Under the pieces are notes generated by a model. It saw only the letters and a list, made by a program, of their open reading frames with translations. It did not search any database and was not told the DNA's origin. This document shows positions 19,293 to 27,788 of a stretch of 64,000 bases of DNA, piece by piece. Positions within the stretch are counted from its first letter, which is position 1. Each line of letters begins with the position of its first letter. This DNA is from Streptomyces sp. SID13726. GTDB taxonomy: Bacteria > Actinomycetota > Actinomycetes > Streptomycetales > Streptomycetaceae. The position numbers and the translations under genes are program-made. Location: contig NZ_JAAGLY010000010.1 in NCBI RefSeq assembly GCF_010548375.1, positions 241,659 through 305,658 of the forward strand, written 5' to 3'.

Positions 19293-20318
19293 TCAGACCG
19301 CCACGTACGTCACCGGGTCGCTGCCCGGTACCGCCTCCGCGCGGCCCAGCTTCACCAGGCGGCGCAGGTGGGCCTCGGCCTCCGAGACCGCGATGTTCCT
19401 GGAGCCGTAGGGGATCTGCTCCCAGGGGCGGTTCCACTCCATGCGCTCGGCGAGCTGCCAGGGGGTGAGGGGCTCGGCGAGGAGGGAGCGCAGGTCGGTG
19501 AGGCGCTCCTCGTGGTGGTCGAGCAGCTCCCGCACCCGGGCGGGCGCGTCGGTGAAGACGTACTGGTGGGCGGGGAGGACCTCGGCGGGGGCGAGGCGGC
19601 CGACGCGCTCCAGGGAGTCGAGGTAGTCGCCGAGCGGGTCGGTGACGGTGGCGTCCTCGGGGTCCTCGTACAGGCCGATGTGCGGGGTGATCTCGGGGAG
19701 CAGGTGGTCGCCGGAGAACAGGCGTCCGTGGCCCGGGAGTCGGGCGGGGTGCTCCTCCTCCAGATGCAGGCAGACATGGCCGGGGGTGTGGCCCGGGGTC
19801 CAGATCGCGCGGAGCCTGCGGCCGGGGAGGTCGAGGAGTTCGCCGGGGACGATCTCGCGGTCGGGCAACGCGGGGGAGAAGCCCGGGAGTTCACGGCGGC
19901 GCGCGGTGCGCAGCGGGGCCACGTGCTCCTCGGGGGCGCCCGCGGCCACCAACTTGGCCGTCATATAGGTGAACCAGCGCTCGGCCCGGGTCTCGCGGGT
20001 GCGCCGTACGATCGCGGAGTCCGCCGCGTGCATCGCGATCCAGGCGCCGGACGCCTCGCGCACCTGCCCGCAGAGGCCGTGGTGGTCGGGGTGGTGGTGG
20101 GTGACGACGACCCCGTGGATCTCGCTGACGTCGGTGCCGCACGCGGTCAGTCCCTCGGCGAGGGTGTCCCAGGAGGCCGGGTCGTCCCAGCCGGTGTCGA
20201 CCAGCACCGGACCCCGGTCGGTCTCGACGACGTACACCAGCGTGTGGCCGAGGGGGTTGTCGGGGATCGGCACCTGAACGGACCGGACACCGCCGCCGTG
20301 GTCGTACACCTGCGCCAT
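19293..20318 (-). CDS. MBL-fold metallo-hydrolase
   Basis: 341 residues. The zinc motif THHHPDHHG (73-81), a later TPGHTPGHVCLH histidine, an SGDHLL aspartate and a LPAHQ histidine are all present, giving a dinuclear glyoxalase-II-like centre. A C-terminal winged helix-like region (TPWQLAERMEW...AEAHLRRLVKLGRAEAV) is typical of the LACTB2-like branch. Cytosolic; likely a thioester or lactone hydrolase, and CoA-thioester turnover would fit the lipid-catabolic context (inference). Its promoter region contains a KstR-like site at 20354. Divergent from the aldehyde dehydrogenase gene. Confidence 0.88.
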   Translation of the reverse strand: MAQVYDHGGGVRSVQVPIPDNPLGHTLVYVVETDRGPVLVDTGWDDPASWDTLAEGLTACGTDVSEIHGVVVTHHHPDHHGLCGQVREASGAWIAMHAADSAIVRRTRETRAERWFTYMTAKLVAAGAPEEHVAPLRTARRRELPGFSPALPDREIVPGELLDLPGRRLRAIWTPGHTPGHVCLHLEEEHPARLPGHGRLFSGDHLLPEITPHIGLYEDPEDATVTDPLGDYLDSLERVGRLAPAEVLPAHQYVFTDAPARVRELLDHHEERLTDLRSLLAEPLTPWQLAERMEWNRPWEQIPYGSRNIAVSEAEAHLRRLVKLGRAEAVPGSDPVTYVAV

Positions 20319-20353
20319 GAGCTCCCCAATCCCCGCGTCCCGGCCACTATAAC

Positions 20354-20367
20354 TAGAACGGGTTTCG
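20354..20367. promoter_or_regulatory. KstR-type operator (half-degenerate)
   Basis: TAGAACGGGTTTCG fits TnnAACnnGTTnTA at all fixed positions except the last two. It lies 36 bp upstream of the MBL gene start and beside a minus-strand TATAGT hexamer (20345-20350), and 120 bp upstream of the aldehyde dehydrogenase gene. Confidence 0.6.
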
Positions 20368-20423
20368 ACGGTAGCCCGAGGTCACCAACAGCCGTGGTGT
20401 GCGGCCCGTGGACTCCTCCGAGT

Positions 20424-20441
20424 GGAACTGGTATCAGTTCC
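20424..20441. promoter_or_regulatory. 18-bp palindrome, candidate operator of the ALDH-ferredoxin pair
   Basis: GGAACTG-GTAT-CAGTTCC has perfect 7-bp arms and a 4-bp centre. It lies 46 bp before the aldehyde dehydrogenase ATG. It differs from the KstR motif, so a second TetR-type regulator may act here. Confidence 0.55.
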
Positions 20442-20486
20442 GTATCTGATGGATCGTCAGTAAGCCGCCCCAGGGAGGCAGTCGCC

Positions 20487-21944
20487 ATGGCCGAGCTCGT
20501 GGAACACGGACAGCTGTTCATCGGCGGGGAGTTGACCGACCCCCTGGGCAAGGACGTCATCGAGGTGATCTCCCCGCACACCCAGGAGGTCATCGGACGG
20601 GTCCCGTACGCCTCCCGGGCGGACGTGGACGCGGCCGTCGCCGCCGCGCGCACCGCCTTCGACGAAGGCCCCTGGCCGCGCATGTCGTTGGACGAGCGCA
20701 TCGAGGTCGTCACCAGGATCAAGGACGCCATCGCGATACGGCACGAGGAGATCGCCCGCGTGATCTCCTCCGAGAACGGCTCCCCGTACTCCTGGAGCGT
20801 CCTCGCCCAGGCCCTCGGCGCGATGATGGTCTGGGACACGGCGATCACGGTCGCACGCGACTTCACCTACGAGGAGCAGCGCGACGGAGTCCTCGGCCGC
20901 ATCCTCGTGCGCCGTGAACCGGTGGGGGTCGTGGCGGCCGTAGTCCCCTGGAACGTCCCGCAGTTCGTGGCCGCCGCCAAGCTCGCGCCCGCGCTGCTGA
21001 CCGGCTGCACGGTGGTGCTCAAGCCGTCGCCCGAGTCGCCGCTGGACGCGTACATCCTGGCCGAGATCACGAAGGAGGCCGGGCTGCCGGAGGGCGTCCT
21101 GTCCATCCTCCCGGCCGACCGCGAGGTCAGCGAGTACCTGGTCGGGCACCCGGGCATCGACAAGGTCTCCTTCACCGGCTCGGTGGGCGCGGGCAAGCGC
21201 GTGATGGAGGTCGCGGCACGCAATCTCACGCGCGTGACACTCGAGTTGGGCGGCAAGTCGGCCGCGGTCGTGCTGCCGGACGCGGACGTCGAGGCGGCCG
21301 TGGCCGGGATCGTCCCGTCGGCCTGGATGAACAACGGACAGGCCTGTGTGGCCCAGACCCGCATCCTGCTGCCCCGCTCCCGCTACGACGAGTTCGCCGA
21401 AGCCCTTGCGGCGGCGGCGAGTTCACTGGTCGTGGGCGACCCGCTGGACCCGGCGACCCAGGTGGGCCCGCTGGTCGCGGAACGCCAGCAGCGGCGCAAC
21501 CTCGACTACATCAGGATCGGCCAGGAGGAGGGCGCGAAGATCCTCACGGGCGGTGGACGCCCCGCCGGTCTGGACCGCGGCTGGTACGTCGAGCCGACGC
21601 TCTTCGGGGACGTCGACAACTCCATGCGGATCGCGCGGGAGGAGATCTTCGGCCCGGTGATCTGCCTGCTGCCGTACGGCGACGAGTCCGAGGCGGTGAA
21701 GATCGCGAACGACTCCGACTACGGCCTCTCCGGCAGCGTGTGGACGGCCGACACGGCCCACGGCATCGAGATCGCGAAGCAGGTCCGCACCGGCACGTAC
21801 TCGGTCAACACCTTCAGCCTCGACATGCTCGGCCCGTTCGGCGGCTACAAGAACTCGGGCCTGGGCAGGGAGTTCGGCCCGGAGGGCTACGGCGAGTACC
21901 TGGAGCACAAGATGATCCACCTCCCGGCCGGCTGGGAGGCCTGA
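20487..21944 (+). CDS. NAD(P)-dependent aldehyde dehydrogenase
   Basis: 485 residues, ATG with AGGGAGG eight bases upstream. ALDH superfamily landmarks: VVPWNVPQFV and KPSPESP (cofactor), FTGSVGAGKRV, general base Glu in ELGGKSAAVV, catalytic Cys in NNGQACVAQTR, and EEIFGPV. Cytosolic; oxidises an aldehyde to the acid. The following ferredoxin gene starts 4 bp after the stop. In mycobacteria a related ALDH and a ferredoxin belong to the KstR cholesterol regulon, so a sterol or terpenoid aldehyde is a candidate substrate (inference from family knowledge plus the KstR-like site nearby). Confidence 0.93.
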   Translation: MAELVEHGQLFIGGELTDPLGKDVIEVISPHTQEVIGRVPYASRADVDAAVAAARTAFDEGPWPRMSLDERIEVVTRIKDAIAIRHEEIARVISSENGSPYSWSVLAQALGAMMVWDTAITVARDFTYEEQRDGVLGRILVRREPVGVVAAVVPWNVPQFVAAAKLAPALLTGCTVVLKPSPESPLDAYILAEITKEAGLPEGVLSILPADREVSEYLVGHPGIDKVSFTGSVGAGKRVMEVAARNLTRVTLELGGKSAAVVLPDADVEAAVAGIVPSAWMNNGQACVAQTRILLPRSRYDEFAEALAAAASSLVVGDPLDPATQVGPLVAERQQRRNLDYIRIGQEEGAKILTGGGRPAGLDRGWYVEPTLFGDVDNSMRIAREEIFGPVICLLPYGDESEAVKIANDSDYGLSGSVWTADTAHGIEIAKQVRTGTYSVNTFSLDMLGPFGGYKNSGLGREFGPEGYGEYLEHKMIHLPAGWEA

Positions 21945-21948
21945 CCCG

Positions 21949-22182
21949 ATGGGAGACCGCTGGCACATCGAGGTCGACCGCTCCCTCTGCATCGGCTCCG
22001 CCCAGTGCGTCCACACCGCCCCGGACGGCTTCCACCTCGACACGGCCCGCCAGTCCCACCCCGCGGACGCGGAGACCGACGCCAACGAGAAGGTCCTGGC
22101 GGCCGCGGAGAACTGTCCGGTCGAGGCCATCATGATCTCCCTGCTGGGGAGCGGGGAGCCGGTGTTTCCGCCGGAGGAGTAG
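21949..22182 (+). CDS. [3Fe-4S]-type ferredoxin
   Basis: 77 residues. Cys14, Cys20 (CIGSAQC) and Cys56 (ENCPVEAI) are the three cluster ligands; Ser17 replaces the fourth cysteine, so a 3Fe-4S cluster is expected. Such ferredoxins usually reduce cytochrome P450s, but no P450 gene is in the window. It is translationally tied to the aldehyde dehydrogenase gene. Confidence 0.9.
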   Translation: MGDRWHIEVDRSLCIGSAQCVHTAPDGFHLDTARQSHPADAETDANEKVLAAAENCPVEAIMISLLGSGEPVFPPEE

Positions 22183-22228
22183 GGGGAGCGGTCTTGGGCG
22201 GTGCCCGGCGGGGGACCAGGGTGTGGGA

Positions 22229-22443
22229 ATGACGGACCATCGATCCTCCGCCGCACCAGCCGTAGTGCGGCTCCCTCAGTACACGAAGGCGGACCAGGAG
22301 CAGATCCTCGGCGACGGCGACGATCCCTTCGGCGTCACCTCGGCCGGTCTGACCTGGCTGCCGAAATCCGAACACTTCGGCATCTTCCGCGCAGGCCGGC
22401 TCGTGGCGCCGTGTCCATCGACCAGCCCGAGAGCGGGAAAATC
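22229..22443 (+). pseudogene. decayed GNAT-type acetyltransferase
   Basis: The first ~60 codons (VVRLPQYTKADQEQILGDGD, then DPFGVTSAGLTWLPKSEHFG and FRAGRLVA) look like the N-terminus of a GNAT acetyltransferase. The sequence then jumps, in another frame, to VSIDQPESGKI (22411-22443), which resembles the C-terminal strand of the same family. The acetyl-CoA-binding core is missing, so an internal deletion with frameshift best explains it. The frame continues without recognisable domains into the amidase gene. Confidence 0.6.
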
Positions 22444-22627
22444 GGCGAGCGCGCCCTTTCCCCCACGCACCGCGGCCGGCACTCATCGGCACCGGCAGGC
22501 TGTACGCGTCGGCAGGCGCACGGCATCGTCCTGGCCCGGCGCGCCGAGGAGGCCACCGGCCCGGCACGTCATCCCACCGGACCCACGGACCCGGTCGACG
22601 CCCTGGACGGCAGCTAGGGTGGCAGAC

Positions 22628-23536
22628 GTGTCGTACGCAGGCCCCGACTTCGGTCCTCCCCAGCCCCGCCGCTCCCGGCGCCGCCCGCTGACCGTCGCCC
22701 TCGCCGTGCTCGTGCCGGGCGCGCTGCTCGGGTGGCTCGTCTACGAGGGGGTGGGCGGGGCGGCCGACGGCAGCGGGTCGCCGGCCGGCGCTCCCCCGGC
22801 CGTCTCGCCGAGCGCTCCCCCGACCGCCTCCTCGACCACCGCCGACGACAAGGAACCCGCCACCCCGCTCAAGGGCAAGGTCGTCGTCATCGACCCCGGT
22901 CACAACCTCACCAACTTCGAGCACACGGCCGAGATCAACCGCAAGGTGGACATCGGCACCAACCGCAAGGAATGCGACACGACCGGGACGTCCACCAACG
23001 CCGGTTACGCGGAGGCCGCGTTCACGCTGGACGTGGCCCACCGGCTGCGCGCGCTGCTGGAGAAGCAGGGCGCGACGGTGCGGTTGACGCAGGACGGCGA
23101 CCGGCCCTACGGCCCCTGCGTGGACGAGCGGGCCCGGATCGGCAACAACGCGAAGGCCGACGCGGTGGTGTCGATCCACGCGGACGGGGCGGGTGCGGGC
23201 CAGCGCGGCTACCACGTCATCCTCCCGGGCCGCGTCCACAAGGGCATCGCCGACACCCGCCGCATCGTCGCCCCCTCCGCCACGCTCGGCAGGCTCGTCG
23301 CGACCGACTTCGGCCGCGCGACGGACACCGAACCCTCCAACTACATCGGCGACGGCACCGGACTCGTCACCCGCACGGACCTCGGCGGCCTCAATCTGTC
23401 AACGGTCCCCAAGGTGTTCATCGAGTGCGGCAACATGCGCGACAGCAAGGACGCCGCCCAACTCACGAGCGGCGCCTGGCGGCAGAAGGCCGCGCAAGGA
23501 ATCTCTGAGGGAATCGTGAGTTTCCTGCGCGGGTGA
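22628..23536 (+). CDS. N-acetylmuramoyl-L-alanine amidase (Amidase_3)
   Basis: 302 residues, GTG start giving VSYAGPDFGPPQPRRSRRRP; a GTG nine bases upstream is possible. One N-terminal membrane helix (LTVALAVLVPGALLGWLVYEG) and a Ser/Pro/Ala linker precede the catalytic domain. Zinc ligands appear as His in VVVIDPGHN, Glu in a GYAEAAFTLDVAHRL helix and His in VVSIHADG; the last catalytic Glu is in VPKVFIECGNM. It cleaves the amide bond between muramic acid and the stem peptide outside the membrane, in cell-wall remodelling. A decayed acetyltransferase lies directly upstream. Confidence 0.9.
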   Translation: MSYAGPDFGPPQPRRSRRRPLTVALAVLVPGALLGWLVYEGVGGAADGSGSPAGAPPAVSPSAPPTASSTTADDKEPATPLKGKVVVIDPGHNLTNFEHTAEINRKVDIGTNRKECDTTGTSTNAGYAEAAFTLDVAHRLRALLEKQGATVRLTQDGDRPYGPCVDERARIGNNAKADAVVSIHADGAGAGQRGYHVILPGRVHKGIADTRRIVAPSATLGRLVATDFGRATDTEPSNYIGDGTGLVTRTDLGGLNLSTVPKVFIECGNMRDSKDAAQLTSGAWRQKAAQGISEGIVSFLRG

Positions 23537-23622
23537 CGATCAGCGTTCTGATCCCGTCGTACGCTCCGCAAGGGCGGACGATAGGGTCTACCGACGACGA
23601 GACGACCTACGAAGGATCTGAA

Positions 23623-24450
23623 GTGAATATCCGCTCCCTCACTCGAGGTGACGGCGTGCTGATCGGGGCAGCGGTTTTGCTGTTGATCGCGTCGTTCCTC
23701 GACTTCTACTCGGTCGACGGGGCCTCCGACGACGCCGATCTCCCCAGCGCCTGGGCGAGCGGTCCGTTCGTGATGGGGGTCATCCTCGCGGGCCTGATCG
23801 GCACCGCCCTCGTCGTCGTGTCGCGCGGCATGCCGCAGCTGCCCAAGCCGGCCGGGCTCGACCTCGGTCAGGTGGGCACCGCGTTCACGATGTTCGCCGC
23901 CTGGAGCGCGCTCGGGAACATCTTCGACCCGCTGAGCGCCGCCGACTACGGCTCGAGCTCGGACACCATCAGCGCGGGCATCGGCCTGATCCTCTCCTTC
24001 GTCGCGACGCTCCTCATGGCCGGCGCCGCGGTGGCCACCCCCCTCGTGCCGGCGCTCCAGGCAGGTCTGGTGCCGGCTCCCAAGCCGCCCCAGCCGCAGC
24101 CCTACGGCGCCCAGCCGCCCACCGGTTACGGCTACCCCGGTGCCCAGCAGCAGCCGGGTCAGCCCGGGCAGCCGGGGCAGCCGTACGGTGGACAGCCGCA
24201 GCCCGGGCAGCCGTTCGGGGCGCAGCCGCAGGCACCGCAGCCGCCCGCGGCGGAGTTCTCTCCGTTCTGGTTCGCCGTGCCGGTGCCGCGGCCGCTGTTC
24301 GCGGAGGACGGTTCGCCGACGCCGATCGCCGAACTCGCGCCGGGCACCTGGTACTTGGCCGTCGAGCAGCGCGGTCCGGGTCTGGTCGCCCAGACGCAGG
24401 ACGGGCGCCGCGGGGTGCTCCAGGACACGAGCGGCATCCAGCGCGGCTGA
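23623..24450 (+). CDS. four-helix membrane protein with Pro/Gln/Gly-rich tail
   Basis: 275 residues, GTG start after GAAGGA. Four hydrophobic segments (VLIGAAVLLLIASFLDFYSV; PFVMGVILAGLIGTALVVV; GTAFTMFAAWSAL; AGIGLILSFVATLLMAGAAV) are followed by a low-complexity stretch of PYGxQP/QPGQPG units (about 150-205). A short conserved-looking C-terminal domain (FWFAVPVPRPL, LAPGTWYLAVEQRG, GVLQDTSGIQRG) ends the protein. Common in Streptomyces; function unknown. A strong hairpin terminator follows. Confidence 0.8.
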   Translation: MNIRSLTRGDGVLIGAAVLLLIASFLDFYSVDGASDDADLPSAWASGPFVMGVILAGLIGTALVVVSRGMPQLPKPAGLDLGQVGTAFTMFAAWSALGNIFDPLSAADYGSSSDTISAGIGLILSFVATLLMAGAAVATPLVPALQAGLVPAPKPPQPQPYGAQPPTGYGYPGAQQQPGQPGQPGQPYGGQPQPGQPFGAQPQAPQPPAAEFSPFWFAVPVPRPLFAEDGSPTPIAELAPGTWYLAVEQRGPGLVAQTQDGRRGVLQDTSGIQRG

Positions 24451-24469
24451 GCGCCTTCGAGGTCGTACG

Positions 24470-24501
24470 ACGGCCCCTCGCCCTTCCGGGTGAGGGGCCG
24501 T
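24470..24501 (+). terminator. intrinsic hairpin terminator
   Basis: Perfect 10-bp stem ACGGCCCCTC/GAGGGGCCGT with a 12-nt loop, 20 bp after the membrane protein stop; no clear U-tract, as usual in Streptomyces. Confidence 0.75.
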
Positions 24502-24550
24502 TGCCGTACATTCGCGAACCCCGGTGGCTGACACACCGTCAGGAGGCGTC

Positions 24551-25561
24551 GTGCGACTCGGTCTTGCGCTCGGTTACTGGGGCCGTGGCCCCTCCCCCGA
24601 CCATGTGCCGCTGGCCCAGGAGGCCGAGCGGCTCGGCTATCACTCGGTGTGGACGGCCGAGTCGTGGGGCTCGGACGTGTTCACGCCGCTCACCTGGATC
24701 GCGGCGCGGACGTCGACGATCAGGCTGGGTACGGCGGTTGCGCAGATGGCCGCCCGATCACCGACCACCACCGCCATGCACGCGCTGACCCTGGACCATC
24801 TCTCCGGCGGCCGGGTCATGCTCGGCCTCGGGCTGTCCGGGCCGCAGGTCGTGGAGGGCTGGTACGGCCGTCCGTTCCCCAAGTCCCCGCTGACCGCGAC
24901 CCGGGAGTACGTCGAGGTCGTACGGCAGGTGCTCAGGAGGGAGGGGCCGGTCGCGCTGGACGGCCGTTTCCACTCCCACCCCTACCGGGGCGCGGACGGC
25001 ACCGGGCTCGGCAAGGCGCTCAAGCCGATCACACACCCGCTCCGTGCCGAACTGCCGATCCTCCTCGGCGCCGAGGGGCCGAAGAACATCGCCCAGACGA
25101 CCCGGATCGCCGACGGCTGGCTGCCGTTGTACTGGTCGCCGAACCGGCCCGAGGTCTACGAGGCCTCGCTCGCCGACGCCCCCGAAGGCTTCCTGGTCGC
25201 ACCCATGGCGCAGGTGCGGGTGTGCGACGACGTCGCCGAAGGGCTGCTGCCCGTCAAGACGATGCTGGGCTTCTACATCGGCGGAATGGGCCACGCGGCC
25301 CGCAACTTCCACGCCGATCTGATGGCCCGCATGGGCTACGAGGAGGAGGCCCGCCGTATCCAGCGGCTCTTCCTCGAAGGCCGCCGCGAGGAGGCCGTGC
25401 TCGCCGTTCCCGACGCCTTCGCCGACGAGATCTCGCTGGTCGGCCCGCGTGAACGGATCGCCGAGCGGCTCGAGTCGTGGCGCAAGGGCCCGGTGACGGA
25501 CCTGCTGGCGCTGGCGCCCGATCCGCACAGTCTGCGGGTGCTGGCGGAGCTCAACGCGTGA
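24551..25561 (+). CDS. LLM-class F420-dependent oxidoreductase
   Basis: 336 residues. GTG start chosen because AGGAGG lies just upstream and VRLGLALGYWGRG begins the TIM barrel; an upstream GTG at 24524 would add nine residues. Luciferase-like monooxygenase features: AERLGYHSVWTAESWGSDVFTPLTWIAARTS, GTAVAQMAARSPTTTAMHALTL, GGRVMLGLGLSG, and ILLGAEGPKNI. Cofactor F420 is the expected reductant in actinobacteria. A close family member sits in the mycobacterial KstR regulon, which may be relevant here, but no KstR-type site was seen at this gene. Confidence 0.88.
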   Translation: MRLGLALGYWGRGPSPDHVPLAQEAERLGYHSVWTAESWGSDVFTPLTWIAARTSTIRLGTAVAQMAARSPTTTAMHALTLDHLSGGRVMLGLGLSGPQVVEGWYGRPFPKSPLTATREYVEVVRQVLRREGPVALDGRFHSHPYRGADGTGLGKALKPITHPLRAELPILLGAEGPKNIAQTTRIADGWLPLYWSPNRPEVYEASLADAPEGFLVAPMAQVRVCDDVAEGLLPVKTMLGFYIGGMGHAARNFHADLMARMGYEEEARRIQRLFLEGRREEAVLAVPDAFADEISLVGPRERIAERLESWRKGPVTDLLALAPDPHSLRVLAELNA

Positions 25562-25614
25562 CAGCGGGACGTGACGGCAGGTTTCGACGGGGAATTCGGG
25601 GCCATTCGAACACC

Positions 25615-25908
25615 ATGTCCACTGAATCTCGCCGTGGTGCCAATTCCGCCGGGACGGTCATCGCGATCGTCGCCGACATCATGGCCCTCATCCTGGGCCT
25701 GTGGATCCTGATGTACCTGCTGGACGCCAACCGTGCGAACGACTTCGTGCAGTTCATCCACGACGCCGCCCGCTGGCTCGCCGGCTGGTCCTACGACCTC
25801 TTCACCTTCGACGAGGCCTGGGCCCGAGTGGTGGCGGGCTACGGTCTGGCAGCGGTGGTCTACCTGTTCGTCGGCCACGCCATCGCGAACCGGGCGCATC
25901 GTCATTGA
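25615..25908 (+). CDS. small two-helix membrane protein
   Basis: 97 residues, ATG start. Two hydrophobic helices (TVIAIVADIMALILGLWILMYLL and VVAGYGLAAVVYLFVGHAI) flank an amphipathic segment with conserved-looking aromatic residues (FIHDAARWLAGWSYDLF). Such small proteins are widespread in Streptomyces; function unknown. Convergent with the barrel-protein operon. Confidence 0.75.
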   Translation: MSTESRRGANSAGTVIAIVADIMALILGLWILMYLLDANRANDFVQFIHDAARWLAGWSYDLFTFDEAWARVVAGYGLAAVVYLFVGHAIANRAHRH

Positions 25909-25959
25909 GGAGTGCCACACCCGACCCGCACCCACCGACGTACCGACAGGACCGTGTTC

Positions 25960-27030
25960 TCAGGCGCAGCAGTCCGGGTCGAGCCCGGTCGGCAGACGAT
26001 CGCCCCCGAACACCGCACAGGTCGCCTCGTGTCCCCCCAGCGCGGCGACGGCCAGCAGCAACGACCCCGCGGTCCACGTGGTCAGCTCCCGCGGCCAGAT
26101 CGCGGAGTCCTCGAACACGAACCCGGTCCAGTACAACCCGCTGTCCGCGTCCCGCAGATGCTGGATGGACTGGAGGATCTCCAGCGCGCGGTCCGACTCG
26201 CCCATCGCCCAGAGGGTGAGGGCGAGTTCGGCCGACTCCCCGCCCGTGACCCACGGGTTGGGGACGACGCAGCGCACACCGAGACCGGGCACGACGAACT
26301 GCTCCCAGCCTTCCTCGATACGGGACTTGGCCTCCGTGCCGGTCAACGCGCCGCCCAGGACCGGGTAGTACCAGTCCATCGAGTAGCGGTCCTTGTCGAG
26401 GAAGCGCTCGGGGTGGCGGCGGATCGCGTGCCGCAGGGCGCCGAGGGCCAACTCCCAGTCCGGCTGCGCCTCTTCACGCTGTTCGGCGATGGCGAGCGCG
26501 CACCTCAGCGCGTGGTGGATCGACGACGAACCGGTGAGCAGCCCGTCGGGGACGTCCCTGCCGTCGTCCTCCCGCTTCCACCCGATCTGCCCGCCCGGCT
26601 GCTGGAGCCCGAGCACGAACTCCGTCGCCGCGTAGACCGCAGGCCACATCCGGTCGAGGAACGTGTCGTCGCCGGTGGAGAGGTAGTGGTGCCACACTCC
26701 TACGGCGATGTAGGCGACGAAGTTGGTCTCGCGCCCCCGGTCGGTGACCTCCGCGAAGTCCCCGTCCTGGTAGGCCGCGTACCAGGAACCGTCGTCGTTC
26801 TGGTGCCGGGCGAGCCAGTCGTAGGCCCGGTCGGCGGCCTCGTGCTCGCCCGCCGCGTCCAGGGCCATCGCGGCCTCGGTGTGGTCCCACGGGTCCAGGT
26901 GGTGCCCCCGGAACCACGGGATCGCCCCGTCCTCCCGCTGCACGGCCAGGATCCCGGCGACGGTCGCGGCGGCCTGCTCGGCGGTCAACACCCCGGGCAG
27001 GACCAGGTGTTCGGTTCGCGGAGTCGTCAC
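25960..27030 (-). CDS. six-hairpin (alpha/alpha) barrel protein, 'prenyltransferase'-type
   Basis: 356 residues, GTG start overlapping the methyltransferase stop (GTGA). Repeated helical hairpins with DGAIPWFRGHHLDPWDHTEAAMAL, NDDGSWYAAYQDG, VPNPWVTGGESAELALTLW and DADSGLYWTGFVFEDSAIWP. The aromatic/acidic clusters resemble both glycoside-hydrolase six-hairpin barrels and squalene-cyclase repeats; databases often call it prenyltransferase. No signal peptide, so cytosolic. It ends a three-gene operon with a glycosyltransferase and methyltransferase, so it may process the glycosylated product (inference). Confidence 0.75.
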   Translation of the reverse strand: MTTPRTEHLVLPGVLTAEQAAATVAGILAVQREDGAIPWFRGHHLDPWDHTEAAMALDAAGEHEAADRAYDWLARHQNDDGSWYAAYQDGDFAEVTDRGRETNFVAYIAVGVWHHYLSTGDDTFLDRMWPAVYAATEFVLGLQQPGGQIGWKREDDGRDVPDGLLTGSSSIHHALRCALAIAEQREEAQPDWELALGALRHAIRRHPERFLDKDRYSMDWYYPVLGGALTGTEAKSRIEEGWEQFVVPGLGVRCVVPNPWVTGGESAELALTLWAMGESDRALEILQSIQHLRDADSGLYWTGFVFEDSAIWPRELTTWTAGSLLLAVAALGGHEATCAVFGGDRLPTGLDPDCCA

Positions 27031-27788
27031 CGCGCGTCCACGGAGGACACGGCGGACACCGCGGAGACGGCGGGCAGGTGCGGCTTGGTCGCGTACGCCA
27101 CGAAGCTCTTGCCGATCAGCGGGTTGAGCGCCTGCTCGGCGACCCTCGTGGCCAGCGGCTTCTTCATGATGTCCCAGACCAGCAGCTTGTGGTACGCCTG
27201 CACCGGCAGCGCCTTGTCGTTGTCGACGCCGAACGCGCACTTCAGCCACCAGTACGGCGAGTGCAGCGCGTGCGCGTGATGGGTGCCGTACGGCTTCAGC
27301 CCGGCCTCCCGGATCTTCGCGAGCAGTTCGTCCGCCTTGTAGATGCGGATGTGGCCGCCCTCGACCTCGTGGTAGGCGTCGGAGAGGGCCCAGCAGACCT
27401 TCTCGGGGCCGTAGCGCGGGACGGTGATGGCGATCCGGCCGCCGGGCTTCAACACCCGGACCATCTCGGCGAGTACGCCCTTGTCGTCGGGGATGTGCTC
27501 CATCACCTCGGAGATGATGACGACGTCGAAGGACTCGTCCGGGAAGGGAAGGGCGAGCGCGTCCCCCTCCATCGCGGTGGCGGTGGCACCCTCGGGCGCC
27601 TCACCGGCCTCCTTCATCGCCGCGAACCACTTCGCGACCTCGCGGATTTCGTCGGCGTTCTGGTCCAGGGCCACGACCTGCGCACCACGCCGGTAACACT
27701 CGAACGCGTGCCGGCCGGCCCCGCAGCCGAGGTCCAGAACGCGGTCACCCGGCGCGAGCGGGAACCGGGAGAAGTCGACGGTCAGCAC
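27027..27788 (-). CDS. class I SAM-dependent methyltransferase
   Basis: 253 residues, GTG start overlapping the glycosyltransferase stop by 7 bp. Motif I VLDLGCGAGRHAFE, the acidic ALDQNADE, motif II DVVIISEVMEHIPDD and motif III LKPGGRIAITVPRYGPE are all clear. The body resembles UbiE/COQ5-like lipid or small-molecule methyltransferases. The C-terminus (YWWLKCAFG...YHKLLVWDIMKKP) is specific to this operon type. Substrate unknown; probably the same molecule handled by its neighbours. Confidence 0.88.
   Translation of the reverse strand: MLTVDFSRFPLAPGDRVLDLGCGAGRHAFECYRRGAQVVALDQNADEIREVAKWFAAMKEAGEAPEGATATAMEGDALALPFPDESFDVVIISEVMEHIPDDKGVLAEMVRVLKPGGRIAITVPRYGPEKVCWALSDAYHEVEGGHIRIYKADELLAKIREAGLKPYGTHHAHALHSPYWWLKCAFGVDNDKALPVQAYHKLLVWDIMKKPLATRVAEQALNPLIGKSFVAYATKPHLPAVSAVSAVSSVDAR

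Noticed and set aside
18606..20486. In-frame upstream extension of the aldehyde dehydrogenase
   Set aside because: Crosses the riboswitch and antisense genes; ALDH homology starts at 20487.
24500..24550. KstR-type site before the LLM oxidoreductase
   Set aside because: No AACnnGTT core found there, so membership in the regulon is not claimed from sequence.
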